In this document: piece by piece, positions 44,949-56,625 of the stretch | Layout of the letters: the number at the start of each line of letters is the position of its first letter | Position numbering within the stretch: position 1 is the first letter of the stretch | DNA from: Burkholderia pyrrocinia | GTDB lineage: Bacteria; Pseudomonadota; Gammaproteobacteria; Burkholderiales; Burkholderiaceae | Length of the DNA stretch: 64,000 nucleotides | Assembly: GCF_003330765.1 (NCBI RefSeq) | Contig: NZ_CP024903.1 | Location: forward strand, 434,001 to 498,000 | Reading direction: 5' to 3' | Position numbers and translations under genes: made by a program | Notes under the pieces: generated by a model | Database searches by the model: none | Told to the model about the DNA's origin: nothing | The model's input: only the letters and a program-made list of their open reading frames with translations

Positions 44949-45115
44949 GTCTGCCTCCATCGGCGCGGCCGATCGGCCGCGGCACGTAATCGTTACATTG
45001 AGTGGCGTAACGATAGTGCGTGCGGGCGTGGCAGACAAGCGGGGGAATTAGACCGGCGATTCTAGGGCTGGCGCGTTGCGTGGCGCCGCGCGCCCCGGCG
45101 CGCGGTCGGCAGGCG

Positions 45116-45406
45116 TTACCTGCCCCCGGCCAGCGCCAGCACTTCGGCGGCGGAGATCATTGCGGCCGCGTTCGCGGGCGCCGGGCGTTCGGCCGGGCGA
45201 AAGACTTCGTCGCCGCGATGGATGACCTGGCGCGACAGCGCGCAGGTGCCGGTGCGCTGCGCGAAGCGGCGGCGCCAGCGCTGTTCGCCGTAGTGACAGC
45301 GGCCGGGTTCAACCCAGCGGACGACGAGCAGCGTATCGGAACGTTCGAGAATTTCGACGTGGACGTCGGCGGGATCGAGCGCAGGCAGGGATTTGGAGGC
45401 CTTCAT
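45116..45406 (-). CDS. DUF3331 protein
   Basis: This 96-residue protein is a member of DUF3331, a Burkholderia-restricted family: VVRWVEPGRCHYGEQRW near residues 28-44 and RPAPANAAAMI near the end. It contains two cysteines (GRCHYG, GTCALS) and may bind metal. I prefer the ATG at 45406 (preceded by aggaaa) to an upstream GTG. Function unknown. Confidence 0.8.
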   Translation of the reverse strand: MKASKSLPALDPADVHVEILERSDTLLVVRWVEPGRCHYGEQRWRRRFAQRTGTCALSRQVIHRGDEVFRPAERPAPANAAAMISAAEVLALAGGR

Positions 45407-45607
45407 TTTGCCGTTTCCTAAAGCTCGTGCGGTTTCGTCCGTGGCAGTGGATGTCACTACCCGATGGCGAATCCGTAGCGGTTTCCATGAGTGGTGCGCT
45501 AAATGTAAGCGTCTGTGACCGGAAAAAACATCCTGTCTGGCTCAAATTACCTTTTGCCGATTTAGAAACAATCCACGCTTATTTTCTTGGAAACCACAGA
45601 CAAAAGC

Positions 45608-45630
45608 GCCCCGGACGCGAAGTCCGGGGC
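45608..45630. other. GC-rich hairpin
   Basis: GCCCCGGAC (45608-45616) pairs perfectly with GTCCGGGGC (45622-45630) around the loop gcgaa. On the minus strand it is followed by gctttt, so it could be a weak terminator in that direction. Confidence 0.5.
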
Positions 45631-45672
45631 GGAAATCGGCCCGCGCGGCCGTGTCTGCTCGCCCAGTCACGG

Positions 45673-45735
45673 GGTACATCGCCGGGGGACGGAGGTGCCC
45701 GCAGGGATCGAACGCGGGCGGGGAGGCGATGTACC
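45673..45735. repeat. Nested inverted repeat (structured element)
   Basis: The outer arms GGTACATCGCC (45673-45683) and GGCGATGTACC (45725-45735) are perfect complements. Inside them GCCCGC (45697-45702) pairs with GCGGGC (45714-45719). The inner loop contains agggatcgaac, which on the minus strand reads like a tRNA T-loop (gttcgatccct), but the rest does not form a tRNA. The function is unknown; it may be a structured transcript, a decayed tRNA-derived element or a protein-binding site. Confidence 0.6.
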
Positions 45736-46002
45736 GGAAGCGCGGTCCGGCAACGCCATGATGGCGCGCGCATCCCGTTGAGACCCTGACGCGAACATGA
45801 CTTTTTTGTCAGTTTGGCGCGGCCGTCGCGCCGAGCGCGCGCGGAAAAATCGCCGAAAGGCCCGCCGGCACTGGGTTTGCGCGAATGCGCGGGGGTGCCG
45901 CCGGGGCTGGTGGACTGCCGGATTTCTATCCGCCTGCCGGATTCACCTGCCCGGGTAAATACTGAATCGCGATTTCGTGACAAACGCGCGATCACTTCCT
46001 AT

Positions 46003-46035
46003 GATTGGTTGGACCTTTAGTCCTTTGTGCCAATC
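46003..46035 (+). promoter_or_regulatory. Candidate operator of the L-fucose operon
   Basis: Two concentric inverted repeats are visible: GATTGG (46003-46008) with CCAATC (46030-46035), and GGAC (46011-46014) with GTCC (46020-46023). It lies 38 bases before the first gene of the fucose operon, suiting the FCD-type GntR regulator encoded at the operon's far end. Confidence 0.5.
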
Positions 46036-46072
46036 GACCGGCTGGCGGCCGGCTTTTACGGAAGAGGTGCTC

Positions 46073-46837
46073 ATGAGATTGCAGGGCAAGCGTGCGCTGG
46101 TCACGGCGGCCGGGCAGGGCATTGGCCGCGCGACCGCGCTGCGGTTCGCAAGCGAGGGCGCGGACGTGCTGGCGACCGACATCAACGAAGCCGCGCTCGC
46201 GCGGCTCGCGGCCGACGCAGAACGCGCGGGCGGCCGGCTCACCACGCGGCGGCTCGACGTCACCGACGCACACGAGGTCGCGGCGCTCGCCGCGAACGAA
46301 CGCGCGTTCGACGTGCTGTTCAACTGCGCGGGCTATGTGCATCACGGCTCGATTCTCGACTGCGACGATGACGCGTGGATGTTCTCGCTGAACCTGAACG
46401 TCACGTCGATGTACCGGCTGATCCGCGCGCTGCTGCCGGCGATGCTCGAAGCCGGCGGCGCGTCGATCATCAACATGGCATCGGCCGCGTCGAGCGTGAA
46501 GGGCGTGCCGAACCGCTTCGTGTACGGCACGACCAAGGCGGCCGTGATCGGCCTGACCAAGGCGGTGGCCGCCGATTTCGTCGAGCAGCGCATCCGCTGC
46601 AACGCGATCTGCCCGGGCACGATCGAATCGCCGTCGCTGGAAGACCGGATCGCCGAGCAGGCGCGCACGCGCCAGGTATCGACCGATACCGTGCGTCAGG
46701 CATTCGTCGCGCGCCAGCCGATGGGGCGCATCGGCAGCGCGGACGAAGTGGCCGCGCTCGCGCTGTACCTGGCCTCCGACGAAGCGTCGTTTACGACCGG
46801 TGCGATCCACCTGATCGACGGCGGCTGGTCGAACTGA
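46073..46837 (+). CDS. SDR dehydrogenase, probable 2-keto-3-deoxy-L-fuconate dehydrogenase
   Basis: This 254-residue SDR has the cofactor motif [16 protein letters not shown] near 11-26 and the catalytic YGTTK segment. The family and its position at the start of the fucose operon indicate oxidation of 2-keto-3-deoxy-L-fuconate to the 2,4-diketo acid. The ATG at 46073 follows a gaagagg site. Confidence 0.82.
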   Translation: MRLQGKRALVTAAGQGIGRATALRFASEGADVLATDINEAALARLAADAERAGGRLTTRRLDVTDAHEVAALAANERAFDVLFNCAGYVHHGSILDCDDDAWMFSLNLNVTSMYRLIRALLPAMLEAGGASIINMASAASSVKGVPNRFVYGTTKAAVIGLTKAVAADFVEQRIRCNAICPGTIESPSLEDRIAEQARTRQVSTDTVRQAFVARQPMGRIGSADEVAALALYLASDEASFTTGAIHLIDGGWSN

Positions 46838-46880
46838 CCGTGCGTTCCCATTCACTTTCCGTTTCCGTTCGGACGACCCC

Positions 46881-47723
46881 ATGAAACTGCTGAGATTCGG
46901 CGACAAACACCATGAAAAACCGGGCCTGCTCGATGCGCAGGGCCACATTCGCGACCTGTCCGGCGTGATCGACGACATCGCCGGCGACGCGCTGACGCCC
47001 GCCGCGCTCGCGCGGCTGCGCGATATTCCGCCGTCGTCGCTGCCGCTCGTCGAAGGCACGCCGCGGCTCGGCGCGTGCGTCGGCCGCGTCGGCAAGTTCA
47101 TCTGCATCGGGCTCAACTATTCCGATCACGCGGCCGAATCGGGAATGGAAGTGCCGAAGGAGCCGGTCGTGTTCGGCAAGTGGACGAGCGCGATCTCGGG
47201 GCCGAACGACGACGTCGAGATTCCGCGCGGCTCGGAGAAGACCGACTGGGAAGTCGAACTCGGCGTGGTGATCGGCCAGGGCGGCCGCTATATCGCGGAA
47301 GCCGACGCGCTGTCGCACGTCGCGGGCTACTGCGTCGTGAACGACGTGTCGGAGCGCGAATACCAGCTCGAACGCGGCGGCACGTGGGACAAGGGCAAGG
47401 GCAACGACACGTTCGGCCCGCTCGGCCCGTGGCTCGTGACGGCCGACGAAGTGCCCGATCCGCATGCGCTGCGGCTGTGGCTCGACGTCGACGGCCATCG
47501 CTACCAGAACGGCACGACCGCGACGATGGTGTTCCGCGTGCCGCACCTGATCAGCTACCTGAGCCGTTTCATGAGCCTGCAGCCGGGCGACGTGATCTCG
47601 ACCGGCACGCCGCCGGGCGTCGGTCTCGGGCAGAAGCCACCCGTCTATCTGCGCGCCGGGCAGGTAATCACGCTCGGCATCGACGGGCTCGGCGAGCAGC
47701 GTCAGCGCACCGTGCAGGCCTGA
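46881..47723 (+). CDS. FAH-family hydrolase, probable 2,4-diketo-3-deoxy-L-fuconate hydrolase
   Basis: This 280-residue member of the fumarylacetoacetate hydrolase superfamily has the metal-binding and core segments WEVELGVVIG, GYCVVNDVSERE and TGTPPGVGLG. In the non-phosphorylated L-fucose pathway it splits the diketo acid into pyruvate and L-lactate. Position between the two dehydrogenating and dehydrating enzymes supports this over a role in catechol meta-cleavage. Confidence 0.85.
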   Translation: MKLLRFGDKHHEKPGLLDAQGHIRDLSGVIDDIAGDALTPAALARLRDIPPSSLPLVEGTPRLGACVGRVGKFICIGLNYSDHAAESGMEVPKEPVVFGKWTSAISGPNDDVEIPRGSEKTDWEVELGVVIGQGGRYIAEADALSHVAGYCVVNDVSEREYQLERGGTWDKGKGNDTFGPLGPWLVTADEVPDPHALRLWLDVDGHRYQNGTTATMVFRVPHLISYLSRFMSLQPGDVISTGTPPGVGLGQKPPVYLRAGQVITLGIDGLGEQRQRTVQA

Positions 47724-47746
47724 TTCCCTTTCCCGGACGGTTCGTC

Positions 47747-49835
<2,089 letters not shown>

Positions 49836-51395
49836 ATGCAGCGGAACCCCGACCCCATGCCAACCGACCCGAACCTGAGCGCCGCGCCGCCGCTGATTGC
49901 CTTGAGCGGCATCAGCAAGCGCTTTCCGGGCGTGCTGGCGCTCGACGACTGCCGTTTCGACCTGCGTGCCGGCGAAGTGCATGCGTTGATGGGCGAGAAC
50001 GGCGCCGGCAAGTCGACGCTGATGAAGATCCTCGCGGGCGTCTACCAGCGCGACGACGGCGAGATCCGGATGGACGGCCGCGCGGTGGAGATCGCCGATC
50101 CGCGCGCCGCGCAGGCGCTCGGGATCGGCATCATCCATCAGGAACTGAACCTGATGAACCACCTGAGCGTCGCGCAGAACATCTTCATCGGCCGCGAGCC
50201 GCGCGGCCGCTTCGGCGTGTTCGTCGACGAAGACCGGCTCAACCGCGACGCGGCCGCGATCTTTGCGCGGATGCGGCTCGATCTCGATCCGCGCACGCTG
50301 GTCGGCCGGCTGACGGTCGCGAAGCAGCAGATGGTCGAGATCGCGAAGGCGCTGTCGTTCGACTCGCGCGTGCTGATCATGGACGAGCCGACCGCCGCGC
50401 TCAACAACGCGGAGATCGCCGAGTTGTTTCGCATCATCGGCGACCTGCGCGCGCACGGCGTCGGCATCGTCTACATCTCGCACAAGATGGACGAGCTGCG
50501 CCAGATCGCCGATCGCGTGACCGTGATGCGCGACGGCAAGTACGTCGCGACCGTGCCGATGGCGGACACCTCGATGGACGCGATCATCGCGATGATGGTC
50601 GGCCGCCAGCTCGAAGCGGAATCGCGCACGCCGCCCGATACATCCGCGAACGACGTCGCGCTCGAAGTGCGGGGGCTGTCGCGCGGCCGCGCGATCCGCG
50701 ACGTCGGCTTCACGCTGCGGCGCGGCGAGATCCTCGGCTTCGCGGGGCTGATGGGCGCGGGCCGCACCGAGGTCGCGCGCGCGGTGTTCGGCGCGGACCA
50801 GGTCGACGCGGGCGAGATTCGCGTGCACGGCAAGACCGTGACGATCCGCACGCCGGCCGACGCGGTCGCGCACGGGATCGGCTACCTGTCCGAGGATCGC
50901 AAGCATTTCGGGCTCGCGGTCGGGATGGACGTGCAGAACAACATCGCGCTGTCGAGCATGCGCCGCTTCGTGCGCCGCGGCGTGTTTCTCGACGCGCGCG
51001 CGATGCGCGACACCGCGCAGGCATACGTGCGGCAGCTCGCGATCCGCACGCCGTCGGTCGCGCAGCCCGCGCGGCTGCTGTCGGGCGGCAACCAGCAGAA
51101 GATCGTGATCGCGAAGTGGCTGCTGCGCGACTGCGACATCCTGTTCTTCGACGAGCCGACGCGCGGCATCGACGTCGGCGCGAAAAGCGAGGTCTACAAG
51201 CTGCTCGACGCGCTCGCCGCCGACGGCAAGGCGATCGTGATGATCTCGTCGGAACTGCCCGAGGTGCTGCGCATGAGCCACCGCATTCTCGTGATGTGCG
51301 AAGGCCGCGTCACGGGCGAACTCAGCGCGGCCGACGCCACGCAGGAAAAGATCATGCAGCTCGCGACGCAGCGCGAGTCGACCGTATTGTCCTGA
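49836..51395 (+). CDS. Sugar ABC transporter ATPase (RbsA type)
   Basis: This 519-residue tandem ATPase energises sugar uptake. The first Walker A is in GENGAGKST; the second half has the ABC signature LSGGNQQK followed by a Walker B with DEPTRGID. Two start codons are possible, 49836 and 49857, both with weak ribosome sites; the first lies 1 base after the previous stop. It pairs with the permease and binding protein that follow. Confidence 0.88.
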   Translation: MQRNPDPMPTDPNLSAAPPLIALSGISKRFPGVLALDDCRFDLRAGEVHALMGENGAGKSTLMKILAGVYQRDDGEIRMDGRAVEIADPRAAQALGIGIIHQELNLMNHLSVAQNIFIGREPRGRFGVFVDEDRLNRDAAAIFARMRLDLDPRTLVGRLTVAKQQMVEIAKALSFDSRVLIMDEPTAALNNAEIAELFRIIGDLRAHGVGIVYISHKMDELRQIADRVTVMRDGKYVATVPMADTSMDAIIAMMVGRQLEAESRTPPDTSANDVALEVRGLSRGRAIRDVGFTLRRGEILGFAGLMGAGRTEVARAVFGADQVDAGEIRVHGKTVTIRTPADAVAHGIGYLSEDRKHFGLAVGMDVQNNIALSSMRRFVRRGVFLDARAMRDTAQAYVRQLAIRTPSVAQPARLLSGGNQQKIVIAKWLLRDCDILFFDEPTRGIDVGAKSEVYKLLDALAADGKAIVMISSELPEVLRMSHRILVMCEGRVTGELSAADATQEKIMQLATQRESTVLS

Positions 51396-51414
51396 TTCAC
51401 AAGCCGATCCGATC

Positions 51415-52452
51415 ATGTCCAACGATACGCATCCTGTCCCGCCCCTCGCTTCCGGCGACACGCCGGCCGGCGCATCCGGCTTCCGCGCCCGCTTCTTCAA
51501 CCCGGCCGCGCGCCAGAAGCTGCTCGCGTTCGCGAGCCTCGTGCTGCTGATCGCGTTCTTCAGCATCGCGTCGCCGAACTTCCTCGAAGTCGACAACCTC
51601 GTCACGATCCTGCAGGCCACCGCCGTGAACGGCGTGCTGGCCGTCGCGTGTACCTACGTGATCATCACGTCGGGCATCGACCTGTCGGTCGGCACGCTGA
51701 TGACGTTTTGCGCGGTGATGGCCGGCGTCGTGCTCACGAAATGGGGGATGCCGCTGCCGCTCGGGATCCTGGCCGCGCTGCTCTTCGGCGCGCTGTCGGG
51801 CAGCGTGTCGGGCTTCGTGATCGCGAAGATGAAGGTGCCGCCGTTCATCGCGACGCTCGGCATGATGATGCTGCTCAAGGGGCTGTCGCTCGTGATCTCG
51901 GGCACGCGGCCGATCTACTTCAACGACACGCCGGGCTTCACCGCGATCGCGCAGGATTCGCTGATCGGCAACCTGATTCCCGCGCTGCCGATTCCGAACG
52001 CGGTGCTGATCCTGTTCCTCGTCGCGATCGGCGCGTCGATCGTGCTGAACCGGACGATCTTCGGCCGCTACACGTTCGCGCTCGGCAGCAACGAGGAGGC
52101 GCTGCGGCTGTCGGGCGTGAACGTCGACGCGTGGAAGATCGCCGTCTACACGTTCAGCGGCGCGGTGTGCGGGATCGCCGGGCTGCTGATCGCGTCGCGG
52201 CTGAATTCCGCGCAGCCCGCGCTCGGGCAGGGCTACGAGCTCGATGCGATCGCGGCCGTCGTGATCGGCGGCACGTCGCTGTCGGGCGGCGCGGGCAGCA
52301 TCGTCGGCACCATCATCGGCGCGTTCATCATGAGCGTGCTGACCAACGGCCTGCGCATCATGTCGGTCGCGCAGGAATGGCAAACCGTCGTGACGGGCGT
52401 GATCATCATCCTCGCCGTCTACGTCGACATCCTGCGCCGGCGGCGCCGTTGA
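51415..52452 (+). CDS. Sugar ABC transporter permease (RbsC type)
   Basis: This 345-residue membrane protein has about eight to ten hydrophobic helices. ITSGIDLSVGTLMTFCAVMAG and the SGGAGSIVGTIIGAFIM segment are typical of ribose/monosaccharide permeases. It probably forms the channel for L-fucose with the adjoining ATPase. Confidence 0.88.
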   Translation: MSNDTHPVPPLASGDTPAGASGFRARFFNPAARQKLLAFASLVLLIAFFSIASPNFLEVDNLVTILQATAVNGVLAVACTYVIITSGIDLSVGTLMTFCAVMAGVVLTKWGMPLPLGILAALLFGALSGSVSGFVIAKMKVPPFIATLGMMMLLKGLSLVISGTRPIYFNDTPGFTAIAQDSLIGNLIPALPIPNAVLILFLVAIGASIVLNRTIFGRYTFALGSNEEALRLSGVNVDAWKIAVYTFSGAVCGIAGLLIASRLNSAQPALGQGYELDAIAAVVIGGTSLSGGAGSIVGTIIGAFIMSVLTNGLRIMSVAQEWQTVVTGVIIILAVYVDILRRRRR

Positions 52453-52523
52453 CGCGGGCAGGCGTGCGCTTCACCGCCGGTTTCGGCCGGCGTTCCATTC
52501 GATACGAAAAAAGGAGACGCGAA

Positions 52524-53465
52524 GTGATCAGGAGCAAGGTGTTGAACGCGATCGTCGGGCTGACGTTCGCCGTCGGCGTCACGGCCGGCGCACAGGCGCA
52601 GGAAACCTACATCCCGCTGATCTCGAAGGGCTTCCAGCATCAGTTCTGGCAGGCCGTGAAATCGGGCGCGATGCAGGCCGCGAAGGACTACAAGGTGAAG
52701 GTGACGTTCGAAGGGCCCGAGACCGAGGCGATGGTCGACAAGCAGATCGACATGCTGTCGGCCGCGATCGCGAAGAAGCCGGCCGCGCTCGGCTTCGCGG
52801 CGCTAGACAGCAAGGCCGCGCTGCCGCTGCTGAAGAAGGCGCAGGCCGAGAAGATCCCGGTGATCGCGTTCGACTCGGGCGTCGACAGCGACATCCCGGT
52901 GACGACGGCCGCGACCAACAACAAGGCGGCCGCGTCGCTCGCCGCCGACAAGCTCGCCGCGCTGATCGGCGACGAAGGCCAGGTGGCGGTGGTCGCGCAC
53001 GACCAGACGAGCCGCACGGGCATCGACCGCCGCGATGGCTTTCTCGACCGGATGAAGTCGGCGCACCCGAAGGTGCAGGTCGTGACCGTGCAGTACGGCG
53101 AAGGCGACCAGCTGAAGTCGACCGAGGTGACGAAGTCGATCCTGCAGGCGTATCCGAAGCTCAAGGGGCTGTTCGGTACCAACGAAGGCTCGGCGATCGG
53201 CGTGGTCAACGGCGTGCGCGAGATGAAGCGCAAGGTCGTGATCGTCGGCTACGATTCAGGCAAGCAGCAGAGGGACGCGATCCGCAGCGGGCTGATGGCC
53301 GGCGCGATCACGCAGAACCCGATCGGGATCGGCTACAAGACGGTCGAAGCGGCCGTGAAGGCGATCAAGGGCGAGAAGCTGCCGAAGGTCATCGATACCG
53401 GTTTCTACTGGTACGACAAGACCAATATCGACGACCCGAAGATTGCGGCGGTGTTGTACGACTGA
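52524..53465 (+). CDS. Sugar ABC substrate-binding protein (L-fucose candidate)
   Basis: This 313-residue periplasmic protein has a signal peptide ending AQAQ-E (about 25) and a ribose-binding-type fold: SKGFQHQFWQAVKSGAMQAA, FDSGVDSDIPVTTAATNN and GTNEGSAIGV. The GTG start follows aaaggagacgcgaa. A 28-bp palindrome lies just past its stop. The ligand is inferred from the operon. Confidence 0.87.
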   Translation: MIRSKVLNAIVGLTFAVGVTAGAQAQETYIPLISKGFQHQFWQAVKSGAMQAAKDYKVKVTFEGPETEAMVDKQIDMLSAAIAKKPAALGFAALDSKAALPLLKKAQAEKIPVIAFDSGVDSDIPVTTAATNNKAAASLAADKLAALIGDEGQVAVVAHDQTSRTGIDRRDGFLDRMKSAHPKVQVVTVQYGEGDQLKSTEVTKSILQAYPKLKGLFGTNEGSAIGVVNGVREMKRKVVIVGYDSGKQQRDAIRSGLMAGAITQNPIGIGYKTVEAAVKAIKGEKLPKVIDTGFYWYDKTNIDDPKIAAVLYD

Positions 53466-53471
53466 ACGTTG

Positions 53472-53499
53472 CGTTGCGGCGGCGCGCGCCGCCGCAACG
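53472..53499 (+). other. Perfect 28-bp palindrome after the binding-protein gene
   Basis: The arms CGTTGCGGCGGCGC and GCGCCGCCGCAACG abut with no spacer. As RNA this is a very stable hairpin inside the operon, 6 bases after the binding-protein stop. It likely raises binding-protein mRNA relative to downstream genes by blocking 3' decay or by partial termination. Confidence 0.7.
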
Positions 53500-53517
53500 A
53501 CCGAACACGAGGGCATC

Positions 53518-54408
53518 ATGGGCGCAGTGCGTATCGATTCCCATCAGCACTTCTGGCGTTATCGCGCGGCCGACTATCCGTGGATCGGCCCCGGGATGGA
53601 CGTGCTCGCGCACGACTACTTGCCCGACGCGCTGTGGCCGCTGATGCATGCGCAGGCGTTCGGCGCGTCGATCGCGGTGCAGGCGCGCGCCGGGCGCGAC
53701 GAGACGGCGTTCCTGCTCGAGCTCGCCCGCGACGACGCGCGCATCGCGGCGGTGGTCGGCTGGGAGGATCTCGGCGCGCCGCAACTCGCGGAGCGCGTCG
53801 CCGAATGGCGCAGCCCGAAGCTGCGCGGCTTTCGTCATCAGGTGCAGGACGAAGCCGATGCCCGCGCGTTCGTTGCCGATCCCGGTTTCAATCGCGGCAT
53901 TGCCTGGTTGCAGGCGCACGGCTACGTGTACGACGTGCTCGTATTCGAGCGTCAGTTGCCGGACGTGCACGCATTCTGCGCCCGGCACGATGCGCACTGG
54001 CTCGTGCTCGACCATCTCGGCAAGCCCGCGCTGGCCGAGTTCGATCGCGACGAAACGGCGTTCGCACGCTGGCGCGCCGCGTTGCGCGAGCTGGGCGCGC
54101 TGCCGCATGTCGCGTGCAAGCTGTCGGGGCTCGTGACCGAGGCCGACTGGCGGCACGGCCTGCGCGCGCAGGACATCCGGTATATCGAGCAGTGCCTCGA
54201 TGCGGCGCTCGACGCGTTCGGCCCGCAGCGGCTGATGTTCGGGTCGGACTGGCCCGTGTGCCTGCTCGCCGCGTCGTATGACGAAGTGGCGTTGCTGGTC
54301 GAGCGCTGGGCCGAAGCGCGGCTGTCGGCGGCCGAGTGCAACGCACTGTGGGGCGGCACCGCCGCGCGTTGTTACGCGGTGCCGGGCGATACGGGGCCCG
54401 GCATATAA
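53518..54408 (+). CDS. L-fucono-1,5-lactonase (amidohydrolase family)
   Basis: This 296-residue COG3618-type amidohydrolase hydrolyses L-fucono-1,5-lactone to L-fuconate. The metal-binding H-x-H is in RIDSHQHFWRY near residues 6-16, a later His is in DHLGKPAL, and the final Asp in FGSDWPV. The homologue in B. multivorans was the founding characterised member of this activity, and the surrounding gene order is the same. Confidence 0.88.
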   Translation: MGAVRIDSHQHFWRYRAADYPWIGPGMDVLAHDYLPDALWPLMHAQAFGASIAVQARAGRDETAFLLELARDDARIAAVVGWEDLGAPQLAERVAEWRSPKLRGFRHQVQDEADARAFVADPGFNRGIAWLQAHGYVYDVLVFERQLPDVHAFCARHDAHWLVLDHLGKPALAEFDRDETAFARWRAALRELGALPHVACKLSGLVTEADWRHGLRAQDIRYIEQCLDAALDAFGPQRLMFGSDWPVCLLAASYDEVALLVERWAEARLSAAECNALWGGTAARCYAVPGDTGPGI

Positions 54409-54476
54409 AATAGGCGCGAACGGCCTGCTCGATTCGTCAGACCGTCCGGAACGAAACCGATTACCAGCATCAACGT

Positions 54477-55238
54477 ATGTCCATCCAGCCGATTCAGAAC
54501 CGCCGCCTCTACCAGCAGATCGCCGACAAGCTCAGTGCGATGATCGAGTCCGGCGATTTTCCGCCGGGCAGCTATTTGCCGCCGGAGCGTGAGCTGGCCG
54601 AACAGTTCGGCGTGTCGCGCACGTCGGTGCGCGAAGCGCTGATCGCGCTCGAAGTGAGCGGGCTCGTCAGCGTGCGCGTCGGTGACGGCGTGAAGGTGCG
54701 CCATCCCGAAACGGCCGCCGCACCCGAGCCCGAACCCGATGCGAAAGGCGCGCCTTTCACGATTGTCGAGATCGATCCCGAGCTCGGCATCGCACTCGAC
54801 CTCGACACCGAAATCCCGCCGTTCGCGCTGTTGCAGGCGCGCCGGCTGATCGAGCCGGAAGCCGCCGCGCTGGCCGCGAAGCACGGCTCGGACGCGCAGA
54901 TCGACGGGATTCACGCCGCATTCCTGCGCAACGAGGAAGACAACCGCAGCGGCTCGCTCACGCACCCGGGCGACCGGCTGTTCCATATCCGCATTGCCGA
55001 AGCGAGCGACAACCCCGCGTATGCGCTGATGATCAAGCAGTTGCTCGCGCACAAGTACGACCTGATGTTCCAGCGGCTGCAGTCGCTGTACATGCCGAAC
55101 GACATGCCGCACCGGTCGGAACTGGAGCACCGCGCGATCCTCGATGCGATTCGCGCGCGCGACCCGGACGCCGCGCGTCGCGCGATGGCCGAGCATCTCG
55201 ACGAAGTGATCCGCATCTTCGGTCGCGCGCTCGACTGA
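54477..55238 (+). CDS. GntR-family regulator (FadR/FCD type) of the fucose operon
   Basis: This 253-residue regulator has an N-terminal winged HTH (FPPGSYLPPERELAEQFGVS, then RTSVREALIALEVSGLV) and a C-terminal helical FCD ligand domain with metal-binding-like residues in DRLFHIRIAEAS and SELEHRAILDAI. It is the last gene of the operon and likely represses it through the inverted repeat at 46003-46035; the inducer is probably a fucose-pathway intermediate. Confidence 0.83.
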   Translation: MSIQPIQNRRLYQQIADKLSAMIESGDFPPGSYLPPERELAEQFGVSRTSVREALIALEVSGLVSVRVGDGVKVRHPETAAAPEPEPDAKGAPFTIVEIDPELGIALDLDTEIPPFALLQARRLIEPEAAALAAKHGSDAQIDGIHAAFLRNEEDNRSGSLTHPGDRLFHIRIAEASDNPAYALMIKQLLAHKYDLMFQRLQSLYMPNDMPHRSELEHRAILDAIRARDPDAARRAMAEHLDEVIRIFGRALD

Positions 55239-55263
55239 GCGCGCGCGTTGCTTCCCTACGCGT

Positions 55264-56505
55264 TCAGAAGCGGTCGGCGCGATAGGGCGCCGGATCGGTG
55301 AAGGGCGCCTCGCCCGTCATCATCTCGGCCAGCAGGCGGCCGGTGACGGGGCCGAGCGTCAGCCCGTGATGGTTGTGCCCGAACGCGAACCACAGGCCGC
55401 GATGCGCGGGCGCGGGGCCGATCACCGGGCGCATGTCGGGCGTGCACGGCCGGAAACCGAGCCACGGCTGCGGGTCGAGCCGCTCGCCGAAACCGAACAC
55501 GGGCCGCGCGACGCGTTCCGCGCGTTCTAGCTGCACGCCGGTCGGCGGTACGCGGCGCCGCGCGATCTCGACGCCGGTGGTGAGCCGCAGCCCGCGCCGC
55601 ATCGGCGCGATCACGTAACCGTATTCGCGATCGACGATCGGCGCCGACGGCACGCCGCGCGCGGACGGCGCGTAGTGCATGTGATAGCCGCGCTTCTCGC
55701 GCAGCGGAATCTTGTAGCCGAACTTGCCGAACACCGTGTCGGACCACGGGCCGAGCGCGACGACGACGGCCGGCGCGGCGGCCGGGCCGTCCTGCGTTGT
55801 GACCTGCCAGCCGGGCGACAGCGCGGTGAGGCTCGCGGCGTCGCCGGTCAGCAGCGTGCCGCCGCCCTGCACGAAGAGTTGTGCGTACGCTTTGACGAGC
55901 GCGGACGGATCGACGACGCTTTTCGGATCGAGCCAGTGCAGCGCGCCGCAGAAGCCCGGCGCGAGGCTCGGTTCGTGCGCGAGCAGCGCTGCGGCATCGA
56001 GCGGCGTGATGCCGAGCCCGTGGCGGCGCGCGGTGAGCCCGGCCTCGGCCACGCCGCGTTCGAAGGCGGCCGGCGTGCGGAACGCTTCGAGCCAGCCGCT
56101 TGCGCGGACGAGTTCGCCGGCGCCGGCCCGCGCGATCAGCGCGTCGTGCTCGACGAGGCAGCGCTCGATCAGCGGCAGCATGTCGCGCGACGCCGCCGCG
56201 TGACGCAGCGGCGCCGATTCCCACCAGAAACGCGCGAGCCACGGCGCGAACGCGGGCAGCGACGCGCTGTGCCAGTAGAGATCGGTCGAGCGGTTCAGCG
56301 CATAGCGCATCAGCGTGAACGGGCTGCGCGGGAACGGATACGGTTCGACCGACGAGCGCTCGATCAGCCCCGCGTTGCCGAAGCTCGTGCCTTCGCCGGG
56401 CGCGCCGCGATCGACGAGGGCGACCTTGCGGCCGCGGTCCTGCAGGTGCAGCGCGGCGGAGACGCCGACGATGCCTGCGCCGAGAACGATGACGTCGAAA
56501 TCCAT
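55264..56505 (-). CDS. FAD-dependent amino acid oxidoreductase (DadA-like)
   Basis: This 413-residue flavoprotein has the dinucleotide motif GAGIVGVSAALHLQDRG near 9-25 and a C-terminal glycine-rich GHNHHGLTLGPVTGR characteristic of D-amino acid dehydrogenases. It is the last gene of the minus-strand cluster with an N-acyl-D-amino acid deacylase, so oxidation of released D-amino acids is plausible. Related enzymes oxidise proline or sarcosine-type amines. Confidence 0.78.
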   Translation of the reverse strand: MDFDVIVLGAGIVGVSAALHLQDRGRKVALVDRGAPGEGTSFGNAGLIERSSVEPYPFPRSPFTLMRYALNRSTDLYWHSASLPAFAPWLARFWWESAPLRHAAASRDMLPLIERCLVEHDALIARAGAGELVRASGWLEAFRTPAAFERGVAEAGLTARRHGLGITPLDAAALLAHEPSLAPGFCGALHWLDPKSVVDPSALVKAYAQLFVQGGGTLLTGDAASLTALSPGWQVTTQDGPAAAPAVVVALGPWSDTVFGKFGYKIPLREKRGYHMHYAPSARGVPSAPIVDREYGYVIAPMRRGLRLTTGVEIARRRVPPTGVQLERAERVARPVFGFGERLDPQPWLGFRPCTPDMRPVIGPAPAHRGLWFAFGHNHHGLTLGPVTGRLLAEMMTGEAPFTDPAPYRADRF

Positions 56506-56625
56506 GGGTGATGAAAGACGGTTGGCGGTGCGCTTGCCCGCGATGCGGTGTGCGCGCCCAGGTTGGGGGGCGTTCGAACTGCAAGCATACTCGCGGCGGC
56601 GCGGGGCACCAAGGGGTGCGCGTCG

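Larger units (their letters stand above)
45407..46072. other. Long intergenic region upstream of the fucose operon
   Basis: About 670 bp. The left part (about 45490-45600) is AT-richer and may hold the DUF3331 promoter. The middle contains two hairpin elements (listed separately) and the right end a candidate operator before the fucose genes. No protein gene is supported. Confidence 0.45.

Noticed and set aside
45690..45720. A possible tRNA on the minus strand suggested by gttcgatccct
   Set aside because: Acceptor, D and anticodon arms cannot be folded around it; only a nested hairpin is supported.
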